A DNA stretch of 64,000 nt. It comes from Blastocladiella emersonii ATCC 22665 (lineage: Eukaryota; Blastocladiomycota; Blastocladiomycetes; Blastocladiales; Blastocladiaceae). Under the pieces are notes generated by a model. The model had not been told where the DNA came from. It saw only the letters and a list, made by a program, of their open reading frames with translations, and ran no database searches. This document shows positions 50,653-60,676 of this stretch, one piece after another. Every line of letters starts with the position of its first letter. Position 1 is the first letter of the stretch. The position numbers and the translations under genes are program-made. Where the stretch lies: NCBI GenBank assembly GCA_025594325.1, contig JANHCV010000003.1, forward strand, positions 1,550,001-1,614,000, read 5' to 3'.

Positions 50653-53394
50653 ATGGCAGGTGCCACGCGTAAGCGAGCGACCTGCCGAATTGGGACTCTA
50701 GGCCGCCCCCCTCCCCGTCCCGCTGCCGCTCCGAATTCGCTTCCATCCCCAGTTGCACCTTACCCGTACGCCGCCCACGTCAACCTGCAATGGAACCGCG
50801 ACCGACCTCGTAAACCGGAACCGAGTCTAGAACTCGCACATGAACTACTGGCGGCCATGATCTCCGCCGCACAGCCTCCGCCACCGCAATCCCTGCCGCC
50901 CGGCGTGCACGTCGACCCGGGCCGCCGCAGACGCAGGCGCCCGTCGCTCGTCGCGGCCATTGCCAACGCGACCAAGCGCGCTCGCAAGTGGTCTGCGTCG
51001 TCCTCGTCATTGACCGACGGTCCTGTCGCCGTCACTCTGCACCCCGACCCGCTCGACGCTGTGGCGGGTGAGAGCGAGACGCTCGACCCTGCCGCTGCCG
51101 CTGCTGCCGAGCCGGCGACCACCGAGAGTGCTGCCGCCGAACCTGCGACCGCCGATGCTGCTGCTGCTGCTGCTGCGCCACCCTCCCTTCCTCGACCACG
51201 CGTCAACCTGCAGCACCCGGCCGTGACCGCCGCCCTGTTCCGCTCCATCGCCACCCCGCCTCCCGCAACACCGCACACCCGCCGCGCCGTCCCCGCGGTC
51301 CTGCGTGACCTGCACTTCCGCCTCAAGCTGCGCGCCTGGACCCGCCGCCACGCCAAGCGGTTCGCCGGGCTGACGCGCCACGCCATGACCATCCACACGC
51401 GCACGGGGCCCGACGCTTTGGCGATTCTGTGGCTGGCGCAGGCCCGGTGGGAGGCCGTTGCCGCTGCCGCCCTCGATCGGCCCGCTGCGACCCAACTCGG
51501 CGAGTTCCGCGAGGCCTTCGGGACGTGGCTCGGCGCGCTGGCGCGGCTCGTCCACACGCCGCTGTACCAGGCACTCGCGGGGACCGGGCTCGCGCTCAAC
51601 CGCATGGCCGCGCTGCGCCCGCTCGTCCCGCCGACCGACCTGCGCCACCTGCACCTCCTCGCCGAACCCACGGTTCTCGCCGCGCTGTTTCTTGCGGCGG
51701 CAGCTGATGCTGTGGGCGACAGCGACGACGACGAGCTCGGGTTCCAGGCCGGCGGGTGGTCGGCCGACGACGTAGCTCACCTCGTCCCGCCCGCGCGCCG
51801 CCTCGTCGCTGCTCTCGCGGGTTTGCGCGACGCCATCACGCAGCTCGTTCACGAGTGGGTCGCGTCAGGGCCGAACCCGCCCATCGCGTTCTGGGACTCG
51901 ACGCTCGCCACGTCCGCGCACCTCCTCGGGCCCGCCCTCGACCACCTCGTCCGCGAGTACACGGCCTTCGAGCTCGCGTACGTCACGCGGCTCGACGCGG
52001 GACTCTCGAACGCTGTCGCCGAGTCCGCTGAGACGTCGCCCGCTGTGTCGCCGCCGCCATCGGTCGCCGTGCCCGAGACGCCGGCGCGGTCAGAGTCGGT
52101 CCGCGGGTGGGCGCGACTTCGGCGCACCTTCTCGCGGTCGCTGAACCGCTCGGCGTCTTCCTCGGCTGCGTCGTCGTCCATGGCGCGGTCTTCCTCCGTG
52201 TTCGCCTCCTCTTCTCTCGCGGCAACGACGCCGCCGGCCGACCCGAACCGCACGCCGACCCCCACCGCGACCCTGTCCCTCCCCGCCGACGCCGACCCGT
52301 TCGCCTCGCACTCTGGCACCGGCACCTTCAGCGCGCGGTGGCTCGCGACCATGGAGACGTACAACCCTCACGCCCACGCCCTGTCCCTCGCGCCCTCCCC
52401 CGTCCTCGCAGACCCCGTCCGCGCCGAACGGTCCGCGCTGCAGGTCCTGCTGCACTCGGCGCTCGACTGGCTCGCCGTACACCGCCCCGAGACGTACGCG
52501 GGTGCCCTCGACATGGAGCCCGCGCACCTGCTCGCGCTGCCCCGACTCGCCATGTGGTGGACCGCCGTCGACGCGTTCAAGCCCAAGGTGCTCGCGGCCG
52601 AGGCCGACGTGGCCGTCGCGTGGTTCGACGCCCAGGCGGACGATCTCGACGCGATTGCCGAGGTTCTCGCGGATCTCAGGGGCGCGAGTGGCGGCGGGGC
52701 AGGGGATGTGGTCGCCGACGTGGCGAACGCGGTCCTCGCTGTCAGCGGTGTCGATGACGAAGAGGAGATGACCGCGGCCGTGGCCACGTCGTTGTCGTCG
52801 CTGCTCTCGACCGCGTCCACCACCGACACGACCGAGTGCCGCGACCACGCCCGCGCCGTGACCGCGCTCCACCCCCTCCTCCTCCGCCGCCTTCACCGCC
52901 GCCCCGGCGGCGACGCGACGCCAAAACGCCTCCCGCGGCACCACGGGCGGAGCCACTCGTGGCACCCACCAAGCCTGACCCTGCCCCCTCCCCTGCCCTC
53001 CCTCCGTGCCGCCGGCGACGCGACCCCAGCGCACGCCGACCACGACGTGCCGCAGTACTGCATCGCGTGCCACGGCCGCCGCGCGCGCGTCGCGTACGCG
53101 GCGCGGCTCGCGTGTGCGGTCGGTGACCGGCTGCGCCCGCGCGGCATGGTCACGCAGGCCATGGCCGAGGTGCTGGCCGTTGTCGCGCAAGTCCCGCCCC
53201 CGCTACAGGTCGCGGGCGAAGGGGAAGGTGCGGGCCGGCGCGTCGTGTGGACGCGGACCTACGCGCAGGCGTACGCGGACCGGTTCGGGGTCGCTGTGGA
53301 TCCGCGCGCGGCGACGGCGGTTGCGGCGGCGGCGACGAGGAGAGTGGGGCGGAGCAGCGCGCCCGGGTGGGTCATCAGTGTTCCCTCGATCTGA
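50653..53394 (+). CDS. uncharacterised 913-residue protein
   Basis: A single exon, long and with strong codon bias, is open from ATG 50653; the ATG at 50860 (MISAAQPPPP) is another candidate start. I do not recognise the family. The N-terminal 200 residues are Ala/Pro/Thr-rich with a basic patch (GRRRRRRPSL). The middle is helical (RFAGLTRHAMTIHTRT, then LARLVHTPLYQALAGTGLAL), separated from a second helical part (LLHSALDWLAVHRPETYA) by a Ser/Thr-rich linker. Near the C-terminus YCIACHGRRARVAY is a lone CxxCH that could bind metal or haem. No signal peptide or membrane segment is clear. Confidence 0.65.
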   Translation: MAGATRKRATCRIGTLGRPPPRPAAAPNSLPSPVAPYPYAAHVNLQWNRDRPRKPEPSLELAHELLAAMISAAQPPPPQSLPPGVHVDPGRRRRRRPSLVAAIANATKRARKWSASSSSLTDGPVAVTLHPDPLDAVAGESETLDPAAAAAAEPATTESAAAEPATADAAAAAAAPPSLPRPRVNLQHPAVTAALFRSIATPPPATPHTRRAVPAVLRDLHFRLKLRAWTRRHAKRFAGLTRHAMTIHTRTGPDALAILWLAQARWEAVAAAALDRPAATQLGEFREAFGTWLGALARLVHTPLYQALAGTGLALNRMAALRPLVPPTDLRHLHLLAEPTVLAALFLAAAADAVGDSDDDELGFQAGGWSADDVAHLVPPARRLVAALAGLRDAITQLVHEWVASGPNPPIAFWDSTLATSAHLLGPALDHLVREYTAFELAYVTRLDAGLSNAVAESAETSPAVSPPPSVAVPETPARSESVRGWARLRRTFSRSLNRSASSSAASSSMARSSSVFASSSLAATTPPADPNRTPTPTATLSLPADADPFASHSGTGTFSARWLATMETYNPHAHALSLAPSPVLADPVRAERSALQVLLHSALDWLAVHRPETYAGALDMEPAHLLALPRLAMWWTAVDAFKPKVLAAEADVAVAWFDAQADDLDAIAEVLADLRGASGGGAGDVVADVANAVLAVSGVDDEEEMTAAVATSLSSLLSTASTTDTTECRDHARAVTALHPLLLRRLHRRPGGDATPKRLPRHHGRSHSWHPPSLTLPPPLPSLRAAGDATPAHADHDVPQYCIACHGRRARVAYAARLACAVGDRLRPRGMVTQAMAEVLAVVAQVPPPLQVAGEGEGAGRRVVWTRTYAQAYADRFGVAVDPRAATAVAAAATRRVGRSSAPGWVISVPSI

Positions 53395-53500
53395 AAGGGG
53401 ACGAGTCGAAACGAAGAGTATCATCGCATAACCAACGAGCAATCCGCCAGACTTTATCACATCATCCACGCCAAATACACACGAATCCGTTCACACTGCA

Positions 53501-55721
53501 TCACGGCGTCTGCACGAGCGCCTCGATGTCCTGGTCCGAGTACCCGAGGAGGTACAGGACGGACGCGAGCGACTTCTGGTTGATCCGCGTGCGGGCGCGC
53601 TCCTGGACCTTGGGCTTGGCGTTGAACGCGATCCCGAGCCCAGCGGCCGCGAGCATCCAGAGGTCGTTGGCGCCGTCGCCGACGGCGATCACCTGCTCGG
53701 GCGTGATCCCCTCGGCCTGCGCGATCACCTCGAGCAGCTCGGCCTTGCGCTCGCCCGTGACGATCGGGCCGAATGTCTCGCCCGTGAGGTTGCCCGTGGC
53801 CGGGTCGACGCGCAACTGGTTCGCGAACGCGTAGTCGAGCCCGAGCTCGGCCTTGACGTAGTGCGCGAGTGGCAGGAACCCGCCCGAGATGACGGCGAGC
53901 TTGAACCCGAGCTTCTTGAGGCACCGGCACAGGTCGCGCGCGCCGGGCACGAACGAGATGCGCGCGCGCACGCGCTGCAGCACGTCGCTCGGCGTGCCGC
54001 GGAGCAGCGCCACGCGCCGGCGCAGGGACTCGGCGAAATCGATCTCGCCGCGCATCGCCGCCTCGGTGATGGCCGCGACCTGGTCCACGACGCCCGCGTC
54101 GCGCGCAATCTCGTCAATCACCTCCTGCTGGATCAGCGTGCTGTCCATGTCGAACACGACCAGCCGCTTCGACCGCCGGAACACGGTCGCCTCCTGCAGC
54201 GCCACGTCGGTCCCGTACGGCGCCGAGAGGGCGAACAGGTCGCTGCGGAACGCGTCCGTGTCGGCGTCGCGCGGTACCGAGAGCTGGTAGTCGATACACG
54301 TCAGCGCCGATGTACCGGCGCCCGTAGTCGCGGTGCTGTTGAGCCGGCCCATGCGCTCGACCGAGATGCGGTACCGCAGCAGCAGGCGCGTGAACGTGTG
54401 CAGGAACGCGGGCGCTAGCCCCGCCTGATTCAGCACCGTGGCCGTGTACTTGGTCCGGTTGTTGTACGGCGCGTCCTCGAGACTCGGCGGCAGCGGCGTG
54501 TCCGGGTCCTGCGCGTCGAACAGCAGCGTCGCGTTCCACCGTTTTGCGGCCGCCGTCAGCTCCTGCACGAACACCCCGTCGAGCGCGTCCGCCGCCGCAC
54601 CGCCCGCGGGAAGCTGCACGCGCACGGCAAACGTCACCTGGTGGTGCAGGCGCGAGAAGGAGAAATCTTCCATCGTCAGACCGGCCTTGGCGATCACCTC
54701 GAGCAGCGCCGCCGTGATGTCGGTGCCGTGCGGGCCCGACAGCGTGATCAGCACGCGCTGGCCGGGGAGCAGCGCCGTCGGCGGGAACCACGACGTCGGC
54801 GTCTTGCCCTCGCGCAGCAGCGGCAGGGACACGGACGCGCGGCGCTCGCCGTTCGGAAGCACCGTGGAGCTGCTGTGGTCGCTCTTGGTCGGCGACGTGG
54901 GCGCGTCAAGGGACGCAGCCGTCGCGGTCCCGTTCGCCGCCACCTCGCCGTTGGCCGCCTCGGTCGCCGCACCGCTAGCGCCCGAAGCCAGCGGCTGGAT
55001 CATGTTGGACCCGAGCTGCTGCCCGCGCGCGGGGCGGAGCCGGTTGAGCCACCCTGCGGGCGACGGCGTGAGCTCGTCGAGCGACGCGACGACGGCCTTG
55101 GCGACGAGCGACGCCTTGACGGCCGACAGCCGCGAGCTGGTGCGCACGAACCGGTGGGTGCGCGCCACGCGCGTCAGGTACGTCTCGGAGACGTGGCCGC
55201 CGAGCCCGGCGAACTTGTCGTGCTTCTTGAGGATTTTGGTCAGCGCCGTCAGGTTCAGCAGGGCAAACTGCTGCAGGCGGACGATATCGGCACGGACCGC
55301 GGCGCCGTCGGCGGCGGGACCGCCGGCCGTCAGCGCGAGAGCCGCGGCGCACACGCGGTCTTCCTCGGCCGCGTAGAAGGCCGACACGCGCAGGACCTGG
55401 TCGTCGAGGTCGGCGAAGAAGACCTTGGTCTAGTATTACGGGGTAAGCGGCCGTCAGCATTCATTCCATAACGATCGGCGAATGAGTGCAGCATACGGCG
55501 ATGGCGAGTGCGTTGAGCCGCTCCGAGGCGAGCAGCGCCACCGCGGCGTTGCTGCCGCCGTCGACGGGGTCGGGCAGCGCGCCGGCGATGGAGCGCAGGC
55601 TGTGCGGCATCAGCTGCGTCTTGAGGTGCGTCTTGAGCTTGACGTAGTCGAGGAAGGCGCCGGCGTGGTACGGCGACGCAAAGTCGCCCTGGTGCGCCAG
55701 GAACGTGTTGCCGAACTTCAT
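53501..55721 (-). CDS. SPX domain fused to a bacterial-type phosphoserine phosphatase (SerB)
   Basis: Exons 55497-55721 and 53501-55429 join in frame across a 67-nt intron to give 717 residues. Residues 1 to about 165 form an SPX domain: MKFGNTFLAHQGDF and FLDYVKLKTHL at the start, FFADLDDQVLRVSAFYAAEE, and the basic NLTALTKILKKHDKFAG helix whose lysines in other SPX proteins bind inositol pyrophosphates. After a variable linker, two ACT-like segments (from VLITLSGPHGTDITAALLEV and TKYTATVLNQAGLAPAFLHT) lead to a HAD phosphatase: DMDSTL at 502-507, AITEAAMRGEIDFAESLRRR, SGGF and GDGANDLWML near 659. The order ACT-ACT-HAD and the wording match bacterial SerB, not the shorter yeast Ser2. The enzyme part should make serine and phosphate from phosphoserine. 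Control by phosphate status through SPX is inference. Confidence 0.9.
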
Positions 55722-56227
55722 GGCGAGTTGAGGTTGATACGTTGCAATGTGCGATTAGCGGGTGCGAAGAGAGAGGAGGGAGCGATGGGCCGCTCGCCGC
55801 GAACGAGCGAAGCCGGCGAGCGAAACGCGGACGACTCGAAATCACGTGGGGCTGCAGCTCCAGCCCTCGCCTCGGCGAGGACCGGGTCTGCTTTTGGCGA
55901 CGAGGATGATTGATAGCGCTCTGATCCGATGTGATCCGAGATCCGAGGGACCGGGGATTGAAGTGACCGGCGCTCACGTGCAGATGAGAGACGCGAACAT
56001 GAGGACGTCGACCAAACCCCTTCCCCTGGCCAAGTTTCAGGCACGAGCAACATCGCTGAGGTGTCTCCCAGATCGCAAGCACCGAGCGCGGCCTCGCCAT
56101 CGAACCAGCTCCAGCCCTCGTCATCGAGGAGCTACAACTCTCGCCCTCGAACAAGCACTCGGTTTGACCAACCCTCCATGTAGCACATGAATCTAGCTCA
56201 CTGAATCTATAAAACAACGCAATCCTC
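55722..56227. promoter_or_regulatory. divergent promoter between SPX-SerB and the first seven-helix gene
   Basis: The spacer contains CTCACGTGCAG and GAGAGACGCGAAC near 55,975-55,997. No gene is visible. It should hold both promoters. Confidence 0.4.
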
Positions 56228-57445
56228 ATGGATCCGTCCCTGCAGACCTTATCAGTCGGCTTGTCGATCGGCAGTTGCTGCTTGGCGGCGGCCGTCGCTG
56301 CTTCGCTCCTTCGACGTACCTTCCCATCCTCGTTTGGAACATTCGTTGCTGCCGATTCAGCACTGCGATACATGACAACACGTTGCCGCCTGCTCTTTAC
56401 CGCGTCTGTGCTCGTGCTGTTCAACAGTATCAACAGCGCCATCCACTTTGGGATGTTCACGAACGCGACGTCGGTTGCACCCTACTTCTGGTTTCGCGTC
56501 GTGCGCATGGTGACGGTTCTGTGCACGGGGCCAATTGTGACCTTGGCCGTCGCCCAGCGATGTGCTTTCGTGGTCATGCGCCGCCCAGAATCTCGCAAGC
56601 GGCTTCTCCGAGTCGTCGCCGTCGTGTGCGCGCTGGTCACGGCCGCGATCCAGCTCGCGGCAGGGATCACGATTGCGCGACTCTGGCAGCTGAATGACCT
56701 CGTCCGGTGGCGGGACTCCTCGAACTACGATAGCTGGGCCCTCATTTTTCTCGCGGTGCTTCCAGTCATCACGCTGGGCGGGAGCGCGTGGTCACTCTGG
56801 CGAGCGTTCCATGCGCCCGAAGCAATCTCGAGCAGCATCCCAGCGATGTCAAGTGTGGCGAGGCTCCAGGCATCGGCCGATGTACTTCAATCGCCTGCTC
56901 CAGCGCATCCTTCAACTTCACGCTTCGATGCACCGAGCAGACCACCGGCAACCTCCCGTGGCGCGACAAGTTTCTCGTTTGCCGCTTTATTCCGTTCTCG
57001 GAGCGACCTCAAGTGCCTCGAGGCGTCTAATGTCAAGCTCAACACCACCCTCGCCTCGAACGGCGTCAGTGCGACTTCAAGTCGGGTGCATTACAGCCTG
57101 AACGCAACTTTCAAACTCTACACGATCGTCATCTTCCTCGGCTGGATCGCCGTGCTTTTCGTGTCCTCACCAGCTTACCGCGGCAGCATCAAGTACGAGA
57201 TCATCATGGACTACTTTTCATGCGGAGCGATCCTCGTCGAAAGCCTGTTCGAGCGCCTCGTCAAGTTCACCCACGCGTTGAATCGCGACCAGCGGGGCCA
57301 CAGCGGTCAGTTTTTGGCCACGGAAGCTCCAGGAAGTGTTGTCCAGCTTCCGTGCAAGACGCTTGGCGTTCGTTCGCAAGGGCCGGGCATCACGAGCGAG
57401 GCGTCGTTTGTCGGTGTATTTCATGAATGGGATTCTCGTTTATGA
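56228..57445 (+). CDS. seven-helix receptor-like membrane protein, copy 1
   Basis: A single exon of 405 residues. Seven hydrophobic segments can be placed: five in the first 200 residues, then a loop of about 90 residues rich in Ser, Pro and Thr, then two more (TIVIFLGWIAVLFVSS, and EIIMDYFSCGAILVESLFER). Basic residues (RRPESRKRLLR) and a sequon (NATS) between helices 2 and 3 favour an outside N-terminus and inside loop 3, the topology of G-protein-coupled receptors. No DRY or NPxxY motif is present and I do not recognise a family. The tail of about 65 residues would be cytosolic. Two paralogues follow in tandem. Confidence 0.75.
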   Translation: MDPSLQTLSVGLSIGSCCLAAAVAASLLRRTFPSSFGTFVAADSALRYMTTRCRLLFTASVLVLFNSINSAIHFGMFTNATSVAPYFWFRVVRMVTVLCTGPIVTLAVAQRCAFVVMRRPESRKRLLRVVAVVCALVTAAIQLAAGITIARLWQLNDLVRWRDSSNYDSWALIFLAVLPVITLGGSAWSLWRAFHAPEAISSSIPAMSSVARLQASADVLQSPAPAHPSTSRFDAPSRPPATSRGATSFSFAALFRSRSDLKCLEASNVKLNTTLASNGVSATSSRVHYSLNATFKLYTIVIFLGWIAVLFVSSPAYRGSIKYEIIMDYFSCGAILVESLFERLVKFTHALNRDQRGHSGQFLATEAPGSVVQLPCKTLGVRSQGPGITSEASFVGVFHEWDSRL

Positions 57446-57687
57446 TGTTGGTTCCGAGCAATCTTCCTGCCACATGATCCGACGCGAAGTAGACGGGTAA
57501 GCGTGACGGTCATTTCACGTGCTCGCGAGGACACAAACCGGATCGAGGCCGTCTCCCACGCCATTCGTGCGCTTTTGAGTTCAACCGGCTCGTTCTCTGC
57601 CAACGCAACTCCTACTTCTTGATGTATACTTGATGAATCAGTTTATGACTTGATGCAACTGCTCGAGCTCGACGAAACAATCGGAAA

Positions 57688-58887
57688 ATGGACGCTGGTC
57701 CGCAACCGCAAGCGCTTCTATTCTCGGCCGCAAGTGGTCTGATCTCGACCGCTGTCGCCGTTTCTCTGTTTCGGCGGGCCTTCCCTGCCGCTTTTGGCAT
57801 CTTCATACCATCGGATTCTGCGATCAGCTACATGACGACGCGCTGTCGGCTTCTCTTCATCGGCGCTGTGCTCATCGTGCTCGACAGTATCAACAATGCT
57901 GTCCACTTTGGTTTCTTCATCAACTCGACCTCAATATGGCCCTTCTTTTGGTTCCGCGTCATTCGCATGGGCACGCTGCTGTATTCCGGTACGCTCGTCA
58001 CTCTGGCCATCGCACAGCGGTGCGCGTTGGTCGTCATGCGTCGCCCCGAAGCTCGGAAACGGCTACTCCGTAGTGTGGCCCTCGCGTGCACAATTACCAC
58101 CATCGCTTTGCAGGTCGGGACGGGGATCATGATCGCACGGCTCTGGCGGCTCGACGATCTCCAGCAATGGCGGACATCGCCCAACTCGGACGGATGGACG
58201 AGCCTCTTCCTTGCGCTGCTCCCCATCATCACTGTCGTCGGGAGCGCGTGGTCGCTGTGGCGGGCGTTTCGTGCGCCAGTCGAAGGCGGCTCCAGCACCC
58301 CGGCGCTTCCAAGCGGTGCGGCGAGCCAGGCCTCGCCCGAGTCACCACAACCTGCGACAGAGGTTCGCGCCGAGAACTCCAAGCCAAGCGCGACACCCGC
58401 CGTATCACCTCGCACGTCTCGCTCGCTGCTCAAGCTCTCGTGGTCCATGAACGGGCTGTCGCGCTCGTCATCTTTGAAACCCAAACCTGGCGCTGGCCCA
58501 ACTTTCAGTCGCGTCCAGTACAGCATGAACTCAAGTTTCAAATGGTACACGATCGCCATCTTCATCGGCTGGGCGGCCATTCTGTACGTCTCGTCGCCAG
58601 CGTACCGGAGCAACCTCAACTACGAAGTCATCATCAGTTTTCTCAGCAGCGGCGGGATTCTCATTGAAAGTCTCTTCGAGCGCCTGGTCCATTACACTCA
58701 CTCGCGAGCCGGCGGCCGGCGAAGCGACGCGGGCCACTTCTTGGCCACCGAGGTCCCCGGGAGCGCCGTCGAGCAGCATCACGCACATTCGGCGAAATTC
58801 ATGGGTCAGAAAGCCCAGGGATCAAGTGTTGTCGTAAGCGAGAGATCCGTCGTAAGTGCGTCAAACGAATGGGAGTCGAGGTTCTGA
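57688..58887 (+). CDS. seven-helix receptor-like membrane protein, copy 2
   Basis: A single exon of 399 residues, 242 bp after copy 1 on the same strand. It aligns with copy 1 along its full length: SYMTTRCRLLFIGAVLIVLD, the sequon NSTS between helices 2 and 3, FWFRVIRMGTLL, AQRCALVVMRRPEARKRLLR, VVGSAWSLWRAF and SLFERLVHYTHS. The long loop between helices 5 and 6 and the extreme tail (NEWESRF) are the most variable and least variable parts outside the helices, respectively. The conserved C-terminal (N/H)EW(E/D)SR(F/L) may be a binding motif. Confidence 0.75.
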   Translation: MDAGPQPQALLFSAASGLISTAVAVSLFRRAFPAAFGIFIPSDSAISYMTTRCRLLFIGAVLIVLDSINNAVHFGFFINSTSIWPFFWFRVIRMGTLLYSGTLVTLAIAQRCALVVMRRPEARKRLLRSVALACTITTIALQVGTGIMIARLWRLDDLQQWRTSPNSDGWTSLFLALLPIITVVGSAWSLWRAFRAPVEGGSSTPALPSGAASQASPESPQPATEVRAENSKPSATPAVSPRTSRSLLKLSWSMNGLSRSSSLKPKPGAGPTFSRVQYSMNSSFKWYTIAIFIGWAAILYVSSPAYRSNLNYEVIISFLSSGGILIESLFERLVHYTHSRAGGRRSDAGHFLATEVPGSAVEQHHAHSAKFMGQKAQGSSVVVSERSVVSASNEWESRF

Positions 58888-59175
58888 CATGAACGACAGC
58901 AATTGGTATCCGAATGGCGCATCCGAGAGAGGAGACCCGTCTCGCTTTGCAGCGCAAGTCATGAAACTGATCAGGAGCAGGCTCACGTGGAGTTGAAAGA
59001 CGCGAAACACTACCCCTGGCCTCGCCCATACCCGATGAATTGTCTCCCGGGTGCGGTCGATGGCGTCCCTGGCCATCAATTCGCTGCAATCGCTGCACGT
59101 CAAGGTCGATCAGAGCTCCGTGGCTACAAATGCAACCTCATGCACACAAATAGTTGAGACAAAGTCGTCAACAAA

Positions 59176-60263
59176 ATGGACTCGCAAGTGGCGCTCGCAC
59201 TTGGACTTTCGGTCGCGAGCGGCCTTCTCGCGATGGCCATCGCCGCTTCGCTCTTTCGGCGGGCCTTTCCGGGATCATTTGACATCTTCATCGCGCCCGA
59301 CTCAGCGCTCCGCTACGTGACAGTTCGCTGCCGCTTACTCTTCACCGCGGCCGTGCTCGTATTGATCGACAGCGTCAACAACGCTGTCCGGTTCGGTATC
59401 TTCGCCAATGCCACCTCTTCAACTCCCTTTTTCTGGTTTCGCGTCGTTCGCATGGGAACACTTCTCTACTCTGGCCCGCTCGTCACGTTTGCCGTCGCGC
59501 AGCGGTGTGCCTTTGTTGTCATGCCTCGGCCCGACGCCCGCAAGCGGCTCGTTTGGATTGCGCCACTGTTGTGTGCCACCATCGCTTGTACCATCCAGCT
59601 TGCGGCTGCGGTCACCATCGTACGACTGGCAGCATCTAACGACCTGTTGCAGTGGAAGACCTCGCCGAACGAATCATGGGGCTTCATCTTTCTCGCTGTC
59701 CTTCCCGTGATCACGGTCGTCGGGAGCGTTTGGTCTCTTTGGGTCGCCTTCCGAGGCCCCGAGCAGACCTCAACCGACAAACTACCAACACCCAAGTCTT
59801 CTATCCAACCCGATGTAACGCGTTCAGCGCCTCTCGCCTCGCGGCTTCAGCTGTTTGCTCCGGCACCAGCCGTTGGACCAACACACAGCCGCGTGCAGTA
59901 AAGCTTGAACACCAGCTTCAAGCGGTACACAGTCATTCTCTTGATTGGCTGGGGGATCGTGGGCTACGACTCTTCGCCTGCCTACCACGGAAGCGTTCCC
60001 TACGAAATTGTTATGAACTACCTCTGCAGCGGTGGAATCATGATCGAGAGCTTGTTTGAGCGTCTCGTCAAGTTCACCCACGCGCGCGCGCGTCTGAGCA
60101 GCGTGGCTATGCGGGTCATTTCTTGGCTACTGACCTTTCCGCAAGTGCAACTGATCAAGCAACACCGTACGACAAGGCAGCTGGTCCCGGAACGCGAAGT
60201 GTGAACGTGGTGAACGGAACCGGAGTCCTGAGTGACATGGACGAATGGGAAACGATAGATTAG
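59176..60263 (+). pseudogene. seven-helix receptor-like protein, copy 3 (decayed)
   Basis: Homology to copies 1 and 2 runs from MDSQVALALG to a C-terminal DMDEWETID. A TAA at 59899-59901 replaces the Tyr codon of RVxYSxN before helix 6. A second lesion, in a GC-dinucleotide run near 60,080-60,095, shifts the frame after VKFTHA; the original frame (GHFLATD) resumes on the other side and ends with TAG at 60261. The promoter-proximal part is intact, so a five-helix product could still be made. Two independent lesions support decay rather than error. Confidence 0.8.
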
Positions 60264-60676
60264 GTTGTGGTCAAAATCAGCCTCTAAAAACTCCACACCT
60301 TCGACCTTGAAGCGATCCGCCGTCAAAACGCGAGGTCGATGGACGCGTCGAGAAATCACGTGTTCCTAACGTGACGTGAGCGGTGGAGACAGCGACGCGT
60401 TTCGGCGCGTCTCCTCCGCGCGCGCGTGCCGGGCCCGTTCTGGAAGCGCCGATGGCCCGCAAATCTGCACCCGAGTAGCGACACCAGCTCATGAAATGCA
60501 TCTGCACGGCTCCAGGCCAGCCCGACTCCTTGCAACAACCTGACCCGCCCTCTGCCGTCGACGTCGACGTCGCCGCACCCGCGTCACCCGGCCGCCGGCC
60601 GACTCTCGGCGCTCGCTATTTCCATTGATCGCGTGACGCAACTCCCGCGCAAGCAGCGCGCCGCTCGAACCCCGCC
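60264..60676. promoter_or_regulatory. CNG-type channel upstream region with motif cluster
   Basis: The region from 60,325 to 60,420 contains AAAACGCGAGG, GACGCGTCGAG, TCACGTGTTCC, GGAGACAGCGACGCG and GTTTCGGCGCGTCTCC. This matches the clusters upstream of tubulin, the transporter and the kinase. Confidence 0.45.

Noticed and set aside
56208-56214. TATAAAA as TATA box of seven-helix copy 1.
   Set aside because: It is only 14 nt from the start codon, which leaves no room for a transcription start and leader.
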